Shown here piece after piece: positions 46,517 through 56,301 of a stretch of DNA of 64,000 nucleotides. The position numbers and the translations under genes were made by a program. The stretch covers positions 359,350 through 423,349 of the forward strand of contig NZ_UIHB01000006.1 of NCBI RefSeq assembly GCF_900476395.1, written 5' to 3'. Each line of letters begins with the position of its first letter. Within the stretch, counting starts at the first letter, position 1. Source of the DNA: Xanthomonas euroxanthea. GTDB taxonomy: Bacteria > Pseudomonadota > Gammaproteobacteria > Xanthomonadales > Xanthomonadaceae. Below the pieces are notes generated by a model. That model did not search any database. It worked only from the letters and a program-made list of their open reading frames with translations, and was not told where the DNA came from.

Positions 46517-47461
46517 TCAAGCCGAGAATGTATGCGCTTCGGCCGCAAATGCCACTGCCAGTGCGCCCTTGCCGACGTTGACCATGCCGGTCAGGCTCAT
46601 CACGCTTTCGAACAGTTCCACGTTGTGCGTCTGGCAGGCGTTCTGCAAGGCTGCGTAACCGGGAAGCGCGTGCAACTCGGCCAGTTCGCCGCCGTAGCCC
46701 ACGCACACGGTCGGCGTCATCAAGCCCGCGCGGATCCTGCGCACGGCAAAGCCGAACAGCTTCTCTGCCGACGGCTCGAAGCCCTTCAGCTTGGCCACCG
46801 GCTCGGTGATGCCGCGGTAGGCGCGCAGCACCGGCTTGATATCCAGCGCGCTGCCGAGCGCGGCACCGATCAGGCCCACGCTGCGATCGCCCTTGCTGCG
46901 CGCACGCGCGCGCAGGTAGTAGAGATCGCGCGGAATCATGTAGCCATAGGTGTGCTCGGCCAGTTGTTCGAGCCGGCTGCGGATTGCCGCCACGCCTTGA
47001 CCCTGTTCGCGCAGGCGCACCGCTTCCACTGCCGTGATGCCCTGGCCGGCGAACAGGTTGAGGGTATCGATCACGCGCAGCGCGAATGGCGAGGTGTGGC
47101 CGGCGGCCTGCCGGATCGGCTTGTAATCGTTGAGGATCGCGAAGCTGGCCTGCATCGCGTTGTCGAAGATCTGGCTGCGCAGCTTGGAGATGGTCAGGCA
47201 GAACACATGGTCGTAGTCGATGACCAGCCGTTGCAGGAACAGGTCGCGAATCTGATTGACCGAAAATGGCGTGGTTTCCGCCTCGTGTCCGCGCTCGGCC
47301 ACATGCGCCTGCAGAAAGCTCAGCGTCGCTTCCTCATCGCGGTGGTCGGCCAGTACCGCTTCGCCGATGCGTACGCTGATCGGCAACACGATGACGTTGT
47401 TGCGTTGAATAAAGTCTTGCGGCAAATCGCAGGCACTGTCCACCACGATTCCGATGCGCAT
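46517..47461 (-). CDS. DegV-family fatty-acid-binding protein
   Basis: 314 residues of the DegV fold. DegV proteins bind a single fatty acid; in Gram-positives (FakB) they present it to FakA kinase. Family start MRIGIVVDSACDLPQDF (DSxCD-type), TTPFSVNQIRDLFLQ, then the ligand-region CLTISKLRSQIFDNAM and VIDTLNLFAGQG, and the second-domain KPVLRAYRG. The typical SSLSGT motif is replaced by ISKLRSQ, so ligand phosphoryl chemistry may differ. No FakA-like partner nearby. Confidence 0.85.
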   Translation of the reverse strand: MRIGIVVDSACDLPQDFIQRNNVIVLPISVRIGEAVLADHRDEEATLSFLQAHVAERGHEAETTPFSVNQIRDLFLQRLVIDYDHVFCLTISKLRSQIFDNAMQASFAILNDYKPIRQAAGHTSPFALRVIDTLNLFAGQGITAVEAVRLREQGQGVAAIRSRLEQLAEHTYGYMIPRDLYYLRARARSKGDRSVGLIGAALGSALDIKPVLRAYRGITEPVAKLKGFEPSAEKLFGFAVRRIRAGLMTPTVCVGYGGELAELHALPGYAALQNACQTHNVELFESVMSLTGMVNVGKGALAVAFAAEAHTFSA

Positions 47462-47930
47462 CGTCGCCCCCTCCGGCTGTTGCGTTATCTGTGCTTGCGA
47501 ACGCTATCGCAAAACAGGAGAGGCGAGTAGGGCTGACAGCTCGGTGCTTGTACGCCGAGGGCCGCGTGGTGGAAGCCTGACTGCCGACAGGCAAGCTCGA
47601 CGCGTACGACGGGCCTGGAGCAAGCAGCCGCGGGGCGGCCAGAAGACGGGCCACGCCTCATGTGGCTCTGCACCATTCGCGTGCACTGCGCCGTCATGCA
47701 GATGACCGATACATGCGGTGACGCTGCCATTTGCACTGCGAACTGCGGATCGGCGCACGCTTCGGCTGTCAGCTAGCGCCCGCTATCGCAGATGACGAGC
47801 AAGGCCTGCCGCAATTGCTATAGCTCCCGTCACAACCCCGCTGCTAGGGTCCAACGCGACCGCTGCAAGGCGGCTTCTCGACGCTGCCGCACCGGCATCG
47901 CCGCGCTGAACCCACACGGAGAGAGTCGAC
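47462..47930. other. Divergent intergenic region before the GH12 gene
   Basis: 469 bases with no credible gene on either strand. It must contain the promoters of the degV-like gene and the GH12 gene. It was scanned for a PIP box (TTCGC-N15-TTCGC) and none was seen. Confidence 0.55.
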
Positions 47931-48746
47931 ATGCAAAACAGCCAATCCAGCATCCCTACGCAGACCGTCACACAGGCGCCGACCACACGGCGGCGCGCAT
48001 CGCGCTGGTGGAAGGCTGCGCTCGCCGTAGGTTTGGTGGCCCTGGCGCCAGCGGCGCTGGCCGGTCCCTACAAGATCTTTGGCAACCACTACGCGTGGGT
48101 CAACAATTTCAATGATCCCAACAACATCATCCAGGGCACGTTCGGCACCGGTAGTACGCCGGAGCTGACCGTCACCTTCAACTTCGCCGACTACAACCTC
48201 TACGGCTACCCGGCGATCGTGCGTGGTTGGCATTACGACTGGAACCCGACCAGCGACACGCTGTTTCCGCGGCAAATTTCCTCATTGAGCAAGATCCCGC
48301 TCAAGTTCACCTACAGCGCGGGCGGCACCAATCTCGCGGGCGACTTTGCCTACGACATCTTCTTCCGCTGGGATACCGCCAAGGGCAACCCGCAGCTGGA
48401 AGTGATGATCTGGGGCGACCACAACTCCTGGCCGATCGGCACCCTGACTGCCAGCAATGTGATCACCGCAGGCGGGCGCACTTTTGACCTGTGGGAGGGC
48501 TTCAACTCCGGTGCCGGCTATTACGTCTACACCTTCATCCCGACCGGCACCGCCGGGCAGGCCACGCTCAAGACCAGCGGCAGTCTCAACGTGGACGCCA
48601 AGCCCTTCCTCAACTGGTTGCAGACCAACCGGTCCAAGGATGGGCGCTACAACAACAGCATGTACCTGCACGCAGTCGAAGCCGGTTTCGAAGTGGTGCG
48701 CGGCAACGGCTGGGCCAAGGTCAGCGCGACGCTGGATGCACAGTAA
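47931..48746 (+). CDS. Secreted GH12 endoglucanase/xyloglucanase
   Basis: Plant cell-wall beta-glucan hydrolase. Signal region: a long basic start with RRRASRWWKAALAVGLVALA, cleavage after PAALA. The GH12 beta-jelly-roll carries the nucleophile Glu in GNPQLEVMIWGDHNSWPIG and the acid/base Glu in HAVEAGFEVVRGNGW. NHYAWVNNFNDPNN and GWHYDWNP are substrate-cleft aromatic regions. 271 residues, full length. GGAGAGA precedes the ATG. It is likely a type II (Xps) substrate used against plant walls. A decayed fragment of a second copy lies about 200 bases downstream. Confidence 0.88.
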   Translation: MQNSQSSIPTQTVTQAPTTRRRASRWWKAALAVGLVALAPAALAGPYKIFGNHYAWVNNFNDPNNIIQGTFGTGSTPELTVTFNFADYNLYGYPAIVRGWHYDWNPTSDTLFPRQISSLSKIPLKFTYSAGGTNLAGDFAYDIFFRWDTAKGNPQLEVMIWGDHNSWPIGTLTASNVITAGGRTFDLWEGFNSGAGYYVYTFIPTGTAGQATLKTSGSLNVDAKPFLNWLQTNRSKDGRYNNSMYLHAVEAGFEVVRGNGWAKVSATLDAQ

Positions 48747-49265
48747 GCACGGCGCCCATCGGCCGCATGGCTGAGGGTGCAGCTGGTTTGATCACGGCGT
48801 GCAGCACACCACGCGCCGGTTCCCGCATCGCGTGCGCCGGCCTGGCATTCATCGAAGAGGCCGGCCGCGTGAGAACCAACCAGCTGGCAAGGTGCGCGGC
48901 GCATGCAGTGCATGCGTCGCGCTCCGGGTGAGGCCATGGTGACCAGGCCGCATGACTTCGCCTGCGCTCTGTTGTTCTGCAACGACATCGCCAAGGGCAA
49001 TCCGCAGCTGGACGCGATGCGCCGGGGTGCCGGCAATGCGTCTGCGCCGGGCGCTCAATGGCCGCCACGGCACTGCGCTGTATCTACAGCTGGCCAATGC
49101 CACGCCGTCTGATATCTACCGCGTACTACATGTGTCGCTGCAACGCTGTGCCGGTCACCTTCGTCTGCGATGCGGATGCACGCGGGAACACGCCGGGGGC
49201 ACTGCGATGCGGCAGCCGGGCACTGCACTCCTGTGGTTCAGCGCACTGCCGTTGTCGGCGCAGCG
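48747..49265. other. Decayed region after the GH12 gene
   Basis: 519 bases without an intact gene. The middle part contains a recognisable GH12 remnant (48955-49020, listed separately). The rest could not be assigned. Confidence 0.6.
48955..49020 (+). pseudogene. Fragment of a second GH12 glucanase gene
   Basis: In one frame the DNA encodes DFACALLFCNDIAKGNPQLD and AM, which aligns without gaps to DFAYDIFFRWDTAKGNPQLE and VM of the intact GH12 enzyme upstream (13 of 22 residues identical). The catalytic tryptophan region that should follow (IWGDHN) is lost and no full frame exists. It is a relic of a tandem duplication. Confidence 0.75.
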
Positions 49266-49619
49266 TCAGCGCAGGGCGTCGCGCGCCGAGGCGATGGCCG
49301 CCATCCACTGCTCGCGTTTGCCGAGCACGAAACGGTGCTCGCCACCCTCATGCAACTGCAGTGCCAGCGATGTGGGTGCCACCGGCAGCAGGCCGAACAG
49401 GCGCGTCCAGCGTGGTTGCATTGTTGCGATCTGGGTCAGGTGCACGGTCAGCGACCGGGTCTGTATGTTGTAGGGGTGCGGCTGGAAATGCAGCGCATCG
49501 GCGGTCAGGATCAGCCGCCCGCCGACCGCTTCCAGGCCGCGTTGCAGATTGGCCGGCGCCTGGCGCAATACGACGCGGTCGATCGAGCGCAAGCCGCCGC
49601 CTTGAAACAGCGAGCTCAC
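49266..49619 (-). CDS. Small protein with GRAM/PH-like domain
   Basis: 117 residues. The core resembles a GRAM-type PH fold: VGGRLILTADALHFQPHP, LTVHLTQIATMQPRWTRLFG and a C-terminal EGGEHRFVLGKREQWMAAI. No signal peptide or membrane helix. The start is GTG 49619 without a clear Shine-Dalgarno sequence, and the frame stays open further upstream, so the N-terminus is uncertain. Function unknown; bacterial GRAM proteins are poorly characterised. Confidence 0.65.
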   Translation of the reverse strand: MSSLFQGGGLRSIDRVVLRQAPANLQRGLEAVGGRLILTADALHFQPHPYNIQTRSLTVHLTQIATMQPRWTRLFGLLPVAPTSLALQLHEGGEHRFVLGKREQWMAAIASARDALR

Positions 49620-49736
49620 TGTGACGCAGCGGCGGCGCAGCGACGCCGTTGCTGCCGCTGCACAGACAGGACGCCGGTGCTGTCGATCAGTGCCGATGAG
49701 GAGAAGACAAACATGCGCTAGGCCCGAAGGAGTGCA

Positions 49737-50153
49737 TCAATGCGGCATTTGCCGCCGGGAAGACGCGGCGACACGGCATGACGCCACATCACCGATGTAT
49801 GCCACGCCGCCGCCGACCAGATACATCAGCAGATCGTGCACGGTGGCGGTGTTGCCGAGCGCGATGTAGGCCGCGCTGCCCGGGCGCAGCCCGAGCCGGT
49901 CGGCCAGGTGCATCGCCTGCAGCCCTTCGATCAGGCACCCGATCGCGACCGCCAGCACGCTCGCCCAGCGGGGCGATAACGCAAGCACGCCGCGCAACCC
50001 GCAATACACCAGGATCACCGCCAGCACATCGCCCAGGCTGCCGCGCACCCAGGGCCCGCCAAGTGTGCCAGCGCCGATCGCCACTTCGATGACAAACACG
50101 GCGAGTGCGATCAGCAGGTAGACCCAGCGCACGCCCGGTGCCATGCGTGTCAT
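49737..50153 (-). CDS. DUF2809-family membrane protein
   Basis: 138 residues with four hydrophobic helices (VYLLIALAVFVIEVAIGAG, GSLGDVLAVILVYCGLRGVL, WASVLAVAIGCLIEGLQAM, HDLLMYLVGGGVAYIGD). RGSLGDVLAVILVYC is the DUF2809 signature. ATG 50153 overlaps the stop of the small upstream gene (ATGA). Function not known for the family. Confidence 0.78.
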   Translation of the reverse strand: MTRMAPGVRWVYLLIALAVFVIEVAIGAGTLGGPWVRGSLGDVLAVILVYCGLRGVLALSPRWASVLAVAIGCLIEGLQAMHLADRLGLRPGSAAYIALGNTATVHDLLMYLVGGGVAYIGDVASCRVAASSRRQMPH

Positions 50154-50407
50154 TGTGCGAACAGCGCATTGCCGGGGCCGACATGATCGACCGCCGTGAT
50201 CTGCGCCACGCGGTCGCCGGGCGGATTGCGGTGTTGCTCCCGGTCCGCATCGGAGGTCACCGCGAGGCTGGCGCTCGAGTCCTGCACGGTGCTGCGGCTG
50301 GGCGAGGCGGGAACCGACGGGCCTTGCCGGTCGACCCGGCCCGACTGGGCGAGGGCAGCGAATGGCCGCAGCGTCAGCGATGACATCAGGATGCAGCACA
50401 CACGCAT
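50150..50407 (-). CDS. Small secreted protein upstream of the DUF2809 gene
   Basis: 85 residues from ATG 50407 with AAGGA 8 bases upstream. The N-terminus MRVCCILMSSLTLRPFAALA looks like a signal peptide; the remainder is polar and low in structure (VPASPSRSTVQDSSASLAVT). The ATGA overlap with the DUF2809 gene supports that it is real and co-translated. No recognised family. Confidence 0.55.
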   Translation of the reverse strand: MRVCCILMSSLTLRPFAALAQSGRVDRQGPSVPASPSRSTVQDSSASLAVTSDADREQHRNPPGDRVAQITAVDHVGPGNALFAQ

Positions 50408-50515
50408 GGGCAATCCTTATGCGGACGATGCCGCCGGCACGCTGCCGGCGGAGAGGGCATGCAGTGTGCCAGCCCGCGCGGCAACCGCGGCTGTCGCAAT
50501 GTGGCGGTATCGCCC

Positions 50516-50541
50516 CGGCGGCGCGCGCAAACGCGCGCCGC
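50516..50541 (-). terminator. Hairpin after the amidohydrolase pair
   Basis: Perfect 11-bp stem GGCGGCGCGCG / CGCGCGCCGCC with loop CAAA, 7 bases after the last stop codon on the minus strand. No T tract. Confidence 0.7.
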
Positions 50542-50547
50542 CTGCGC

Positions 50548-51824
50548 TCACTTCAGATAGGCGCGCGGCAACGCGCCGGCCGGTTGCATGTAACGGTCGC
50601 GCAGCTCGGTCTGGCGTGAACGCATCGGCATGTCGCGACCGCCCAGCCAGACCTGCTCGGCATAGTGGGCGACATCCAGCGGGTCGCCTTCCCACAGCAC
50701 CAGGTCGGCCTGCTTGCCGACCGCGATGCTGCCGATGCGATCGGCCACGCCGAAGATCTCTGCCGGCACCCGGGTCAGGCCGGCCAGGCCCGCTTCCCAC
50801 GGCAAGCCGTTGGCCACCGCATTGCCGGCCAGCTGGCGCTGTTTGCGTGCGTTGTGCGAGGCATCGCCGCTCTGGGCAAAGCTGACCTCCACGCCGGCCG
50901 CGCGCAGACGTGCGGCGTTTTCCAGCGTGGCGCCGATCTGGTCGAAGGTGGACGGCAGGTCCGCCAACGCGTCCACCAGCACCGGTACGTTGGCCTGCGC
51001 CAGCTGCGGTGCGAGCTTCCAGGCCTCGGTGCCGCCGGCAATGGCGATGCGTACCTTTTCGCGCTGCGCCCAACGCAGCAGCTGGCGGATGTCGGCGGCG
51101 CGCTCCACCTGCACCACGATGCGGCCCTGCCCGGCCAGGTATTTGGCCAGCACGCTGCGGCCGACCGGGGTCAGCAGCGCGTGCGGCGAATCGGCCGGCA
51201 CGCGTCCGCGCGCTTCGGCCACCAGTTGGTCGAGCAGCATCCATTGCGCGGCACGCGAGCTGCCGGTCAGATCGGATGCCGCCGCACCGATGCGGATGAA
51301 CAAGGCATGCGGGCCGACCGGGTCCGGGCTGCCGTCCAGCCGCACCACGCCGCCTTGTCCGGCGATGAAGGCACCGCTGGTGGTCGCGCCCAATGCAGTG
51401 AAGCCGATGCCTTCCACGCGCGCCACCGGCACCAGTACCGAGTCGGGGTTGTAGGCCAGGGTGACGTCGAATTCCGGGCGCATCGGCTGGTCGCTGAGCT
51501 TGACGCCGCTGTCCACGGTGCTGTCTTCGCCGGAGACTTCCTCGACGCCGATCTCGGTGATGCCGCCGAACAAAGCCGGCGTCAGCGGGCGGCCCCTGGC
51601 CTCGACCACGCGGCCATCGGTGGGCACGGCCAGGTTGCGGCCGATCGCGCGGATCACCCCGCCCTGCACCAGCACATCGGTATCGCGCAGCGTGCCTTGT
51701 GCGGTGACGGTATGCACGGTGGCGCCACGGATCAGCACCTGCTGGCCGAATGCGGGCAGTGCCAGCACTGCCAGGACCATTGCGGAGATCGCGCGCATAC
51801 GCGGGCGAACGAAGGTTGCGCGGC

Positions 51825-51828
<4 letters not shown>
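50548..51828 (-). CDS. Amidohydrolase-family protein lacking the HxH metal motif (probable pseudoenzyme)
   Basis: 426 residues, signal peptide MRAISAMVLAVLALPAFGQQ after a short basic start. The fold is that of imidazolonepropionase/dihydroorotase-type amidohydrolases (VLVQGGVIRAIGRNLAVP; DRIGSIAVGKQADLVLWEGD at the end). The metal-binding HxH after strand 1 is missing: RPLTPALFGGITEIGVEE stands where the partner gene has VTPGIIDVHSHLGV. The HIHCYRADE region is also lost (VVQVERAADI). Catalysis is therefore doubtful. The start overlaps the stop of the intact paralogue upstream (ATGA), so the two may form a heteromer. Confidence 0.85.
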
Positions 51829-53225
<1,397 letters not shown>

Positions 53226-53365
53226 GGATTTCCCCGGTGTAACGAAAACGTCAGCCGCAAACCTAGCGGCCGGCGGCGTGCTTGCCAAGTGCTGCATCGC
53301 CGGTGGCGGCGGCCTCATCACATGCGCATGGGCATGCTATGCCGTATTCGTCAGGGGAAACGTCG

Positions 53366-53926
53366 ATGATCGTCAAATCAGAACGCAACAAACAGGCCGA
53401 TGTGGTGCTGGCTTTCTGGGAGCTGGCCGGCTCGGCCCGCTGGTTCACCCACAACGATGCGTTCGATGCCAACTTCCGCCAGCATTTCAGCGAACAGCAC
53501 TTTGCGGCGGCGCGTGGCGAGTATGCGCACTGGATGGAACGCGCGGAGGATGCATTGGCCTTGCTGATCCTGCTCGACCAATTCCCGCGCAACGCGTTCC
53601 GCGGCAGCGCGCATGCCTACGCCACCGACGGCCTGGCGCTGTCCTGCGCGCGGCAGGCGCTCGCCAGCGGCTTCGATCAGCAGGTCTCGGCGCAGTTGCG
53701 GCTGTTTTTCTATCTGCCGTTCGAGCATGCCGAAGACCTGCAGGCGCAGGCGCGTTCGGTGCAGCTGATCACCGCGCTGGACGATGCGGAAACCACGCGC
53801 TGGGCGGTGGAGCACCAGCAGATCATCCAGCGCTTCGGACGCTTCCCGCATCGCAATGCGGTGCTGGGGCGTGAAACCACCGCCGACGAGCAGCGGTTTC
53901 TCGACGACGGTGGATTTGCCGGCTGA
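53366..53926 (+). CDS. DUF924-family protein
   Basis: 186 residues, all-helical. DUF924 signatures: VVLAFWELAGSARWFTHNDA, LALLILLDQFPRNAFRGSAH, LFFYLPFEHAEDLQAQ and IIQRFGRFPHRNAVLGRETT. The family (TPR-like fold) has no established biochemical role. GGGGAAA precedes ATG 53366. It is divergent from the amidohydrolase genes. Confidence 0.88.
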   Translation: MIVKSERNKQADVVLAFWELAGSARWFTHNDAFDANFRQHFSEQHFAAARGEYAHWMERAEDALALLILLDQFPRNAFRGSAHAYATDGLALSCARQALASGFDQQVSAQLRLFFYLPFEHAEDLQAQARSVQLITALDDAETTRWAVEHQQIIQRFGRFPHRNAVLGRETTADEQRFLDDGGFAG

Positions 53927-54221
53927 GGGACGGCGGTTGTGGCCTGCGTGCTTGCACGCCGCTGCGGCCATTCCGCACTGCGCACGTGCGTCTGGGCAGG
54001 CGGATCGGGTGCAGTGATCGATGCGGATCGATCGATGACTCACCTGCGCACGATGTCGACCGTCGATCGACATCGTGCAGTCACGCCGTGACATCAATGG
54101 CTTGGCGCCGCCGATGCGCGGATGACTTGCACGAGGACGAGCAGCGTTTTCTCTGGATCCCGCCGGTCATGCAGCGCGGCGCCGATACCGATACGGGTAT
54201 CGGCCATCGTGCTGCAGCTGA
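53927..54221. other. Non-coding stretch after the DUF924 gene
   Basis: 295 bases between converging genes. Small inverted words (GATCGATGCGGATCGATCGA near 54015) are visible; no terminator with a T tract and no credible gene. Confidence 0.5.
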
Positions 54222-55091
54222 TCAACAGCCGCCTATCAGGCCTTCCGAACGCCAGTTGGTGCCTTCGCCCAGCAGCAGATAGAAGCCATAGCTCTCGTAG
54301 CCGCTTTCCGACAGCACGAAGTCGAGCGTGCCGTTGCCGTCGATATCGCCGAACTGCAGCAGATGCGTGCGCAGTGGCAGGTCTTCGCAATCGTCGCAGC
54401 CGCTGGCCGCGCTGCCCTTGCGGAACTGCCAGCGGCTGCCGTCGTGTTCGAAGATCGCAAGCACCACGAGGACGCCGGTCGGGTTGTCCGGGTTGCCGGT
54501 TTTGGTCGGGTGATTGGAGGTCAGCACGGCCACACGTCGCTGCGGCTGCCGGGTGTCGGTAAAGACCTGCAGCGCCGCCAGATCCTGCGCACGATCGGCA
54601 GTGAATGCCGTCAACGCCTGGGCCAGCGCCGCAGGCTTGACGCTCTTGCGCAGCTGCGCGGTCTCCCCGACCTGGCGCAACAGTTCGGTCTGTTCGGCAG
54701 CGGTGGCATTGCGGGTCGCAAAGCGCTTGCCGGGATTGAGATCCACCGACGACAACAACGGCGAATTGGACAGCGTTGCGGTGCCCTTCAAACGCAGTTT
54801 TGCGGTGCCGCCGCACATGCTGTTGTCATCGACGGTCAGCGACGCAAGCTGCACGCTGCCGGTGGACACGCCCGCATCGAAGACCTGCAGCGGCTGGCTC
54901 AGCAGCGACCTGGGCATGCTGGACTCCTTCGCGACGCCGCGACCCAGCCACACCGGAACGTATTCCAGCGGGTCTTCGGTCGGCTGGCTGTCGTAGGTCT
55001 GTACCAGCATGACCGCGCGCGCCGGTTCGGCGGCCTGTGCGGCCAGCGGCAACAGCGCGGCCAGTGCGAGAGCGGGCAGGCGGGTGTGCAT
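54222..55091 (-). CDS. Secreted protein with FG-GAP/VCBS-like C-terminal segment
   Basis: 289 residues with signal peptide MHTRLPALALAALLPLAAQA. The C-terminal ~90 residues contain LLQFGDIDGNGTLDFVLSES, a calcium-binding DxDGNGxxD loop as in VCBS/FG-GAP repeats, preceded by CDDCEDLPLR. The rest is not recognised (VPVWLGRGVAKESSMPRSLL, ALTAFTADRAQDLAALQVFT). Periplasmic or secreted; function unknown. ATG 55091 is chosen for the signal peptide. Confidence 0.72.
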   Translation of the reverse strand: MHTRLPALALAALLPLAAQAAEPARAVMLVQTYDSQPTEDPLEYVPVWLGRGVAKESSMPRSLLSQPLQVFDAGVSTGSVQLASLTVDDNSMCGGTAKLRLKGTATLSNSPLLSSVDLNPGKRFATRNATAAEQTELLRQVGETAQLRKSVKPAALAQALTAFTADRAQDLAALQVFTDTRQPQRRVAVLTSNHPTKTGNPDNPTGVLVVLAIFEHDGSRWQFRKGSAASGCDDCEDLPLRTHLLQFGDIDGNGTLDFVLSESGYESYGFYLLLGEGTNWRSEGLIGGC

Positions 55092-55121
55092 TGCAGCAAG
55101 TCCTTGTGGGTGGCGATCCAT

Positions 55122-55153
55122 GAAAAAACGGACGCTCCATGGAGCGCCCGTTT
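55122..55153 (-). terminator. Terminator downstream of the glutaredoxin fusion gene
   Basis: Stem AAACGGGCGCTCC / GGAGCGTCCGTTT (minus strand; one A-C mismatch) with a 2-base centre, followed by six T residues in the minus direction. It ends the fusion-gene transcript before the next gene. Confidence 0.8.
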
Positions 55154-55314
55154 CGGGGTGTGCAACGTAGCAAATGCGGCTTAAGAACCTGGCAGGCGAT
55201 TTTCAGCCGGCTGCTGCCGTCGGGTGTGGACGCCGCGCGGTGACCATCGTGCCTGCGGACTGCATGCAGCTGAAGGGCACCGGCCGTGCCCTCATGACAG
55301 TTCGCCGTCTGGCC

Positions 55315-56241
55315 TCAGTACTTGGCCACACCGTTGTCCACTTCGTCCGACCATGCGTCGATGCCGCCGGTGACGTTGTAGACGTTGCTGAAGCCCAGGC
55401 CACGGAAGTGCTCGGCCGCCTGCAGGCTGCGCCCGCCGCGGTGGCACAGGAACGCCAGCGGGGTGTCCTTGGGCAACTGCTCGATGGCGGCGCGCTCGTG
55501 CGCATCCAGCGTGCGGAACGGCGCGGCAACCGTAGCCAGGGCGCGTTCGTCGGCCGGGCGCACGTCGACCAGGGTCAGCGTACCGGCCTTCAGGCGGTCG
55601 TCGGCATCGCGCACCGACAGCTCCTGCACCGGCTTGGGTGCATTGGGATTGTCGATGGCCAGGCCACGACCACGGATGTCGTCCACCCAGTCGATGGTGA
55701 TGCCGTCGGCGCGGCGGGCGCTGGCCAGGTCGAACTGCACGCGCAGGCCGTTGGACTCGGCAGCGATGGCGTTCGGGTTGGTCGGCGCCAGCTGGAAGTT
55801 GGGCTGGAAGTTGGCATCGATGGCCAGCGTCAGCGAGGCATCCGGCGCATCGGCCAGCGCGCCCTTGAGCATCTCGACCGCGGCCGGGGTGATGGTGATC
55901 CTGGGCGGAGTCCGGTCTGGCGCCTGCAGGCCGAGCATGCTGCTCAACTCGCCGCTGTCGGCCATCTGCAGGATGATGTCGCTGCCGCCGATCAACTCGC
56001 CGTCCACATACAGCTGCGGAATGGTCGGCCAGTCGCCATAGGCCTTGATGCCTTCGCGGATCTCCTGGTCGGCCAGCACGTTGACGTGGGCATAGTCGAT
56101 GCCCAGGCCGTCCAGCACGCCGACCGCCTTGGCCGAAAAACCGCACTGCGGCATGCCGGGCTGGCCTTTCATGAAGAGCACCACGCGGCTGGATTGCAGC
56201 AGCGTATCGATGCGGGAACGCAGGGCGGGATCGAGGGACAT
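55315..56241 (-). CDS. Monothiol glutaredoxin (CGFS) - IscA-like - rhodanese fusion
   Basis: Three domains in 308 residues. Residues 1-105: Grx4/GrxD-type monothiol glutaredoxin with MPQCGFSAKAVG (Cys33), GSDIILQM and the glutathione-binding WPTIPQLYVDGE, which normally binds a [2Fe-2S] cluster with glutathione. Residues ~112-205: HesB/IscA-like fold (PRITITPAAVEMLKGALADA, VQFDLASARRADGITIDWVD) without any of the three cluster-binding cysteines. Residues ~210-308: rhodanese with CHRGGRS (Cys266). The protein joins iron-sulfur trafficking with sulfur transfer. Start ATG 56241 (MSLDPALRSRIDTLLQ). A redox-sulfur role is inferred from the domains. Confidence 0.93.
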   Translation of the reverse strand: MSLDPALRSRIDTLLQSSRVVLFMKGQPGMPQCGFSAKAVGVLDGLGIDYAHVNVLADQEIREGIKAYGDWPTIPQLYVDGELIGGSDIILQMADSGELSSMLGLQAPDRTPPRITITPAAVEMLKGALADAPDASLTLAIDANFQPNFQLAPTNPNAIAAESNGLRVQFDLASARRADGITIDWVDDIRGRGLAIDNPNAPKPVQELSVRDADDRLKAGTLTLVDVRPADERALATVAAPFRTLDAHERAAIEQLPKDTPLAFLCHRGGRSLQAAEHFRGLGFSNVYNVTGGIDAWSDEVDNGVAKY

Positions 56242-56301
56242 GGCAGCACTTCGGTCAGATCGTGGAGTCCGGGCATTCTACGCCGCATGGCATCATGCGG
56301 C

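Noticed and set aside
47462..47930. PIP box (HrpX target) before the GH12 gene
   Set aside because: No TTCGC-N15-TTCGC or close variant was seen in the region.
53986..54282. Fragment of a duplicated DUF924 gene (DEQRFL match after the DUF924 gene)
   Set aside because: Only six residues match; too short to distinguish from chance.
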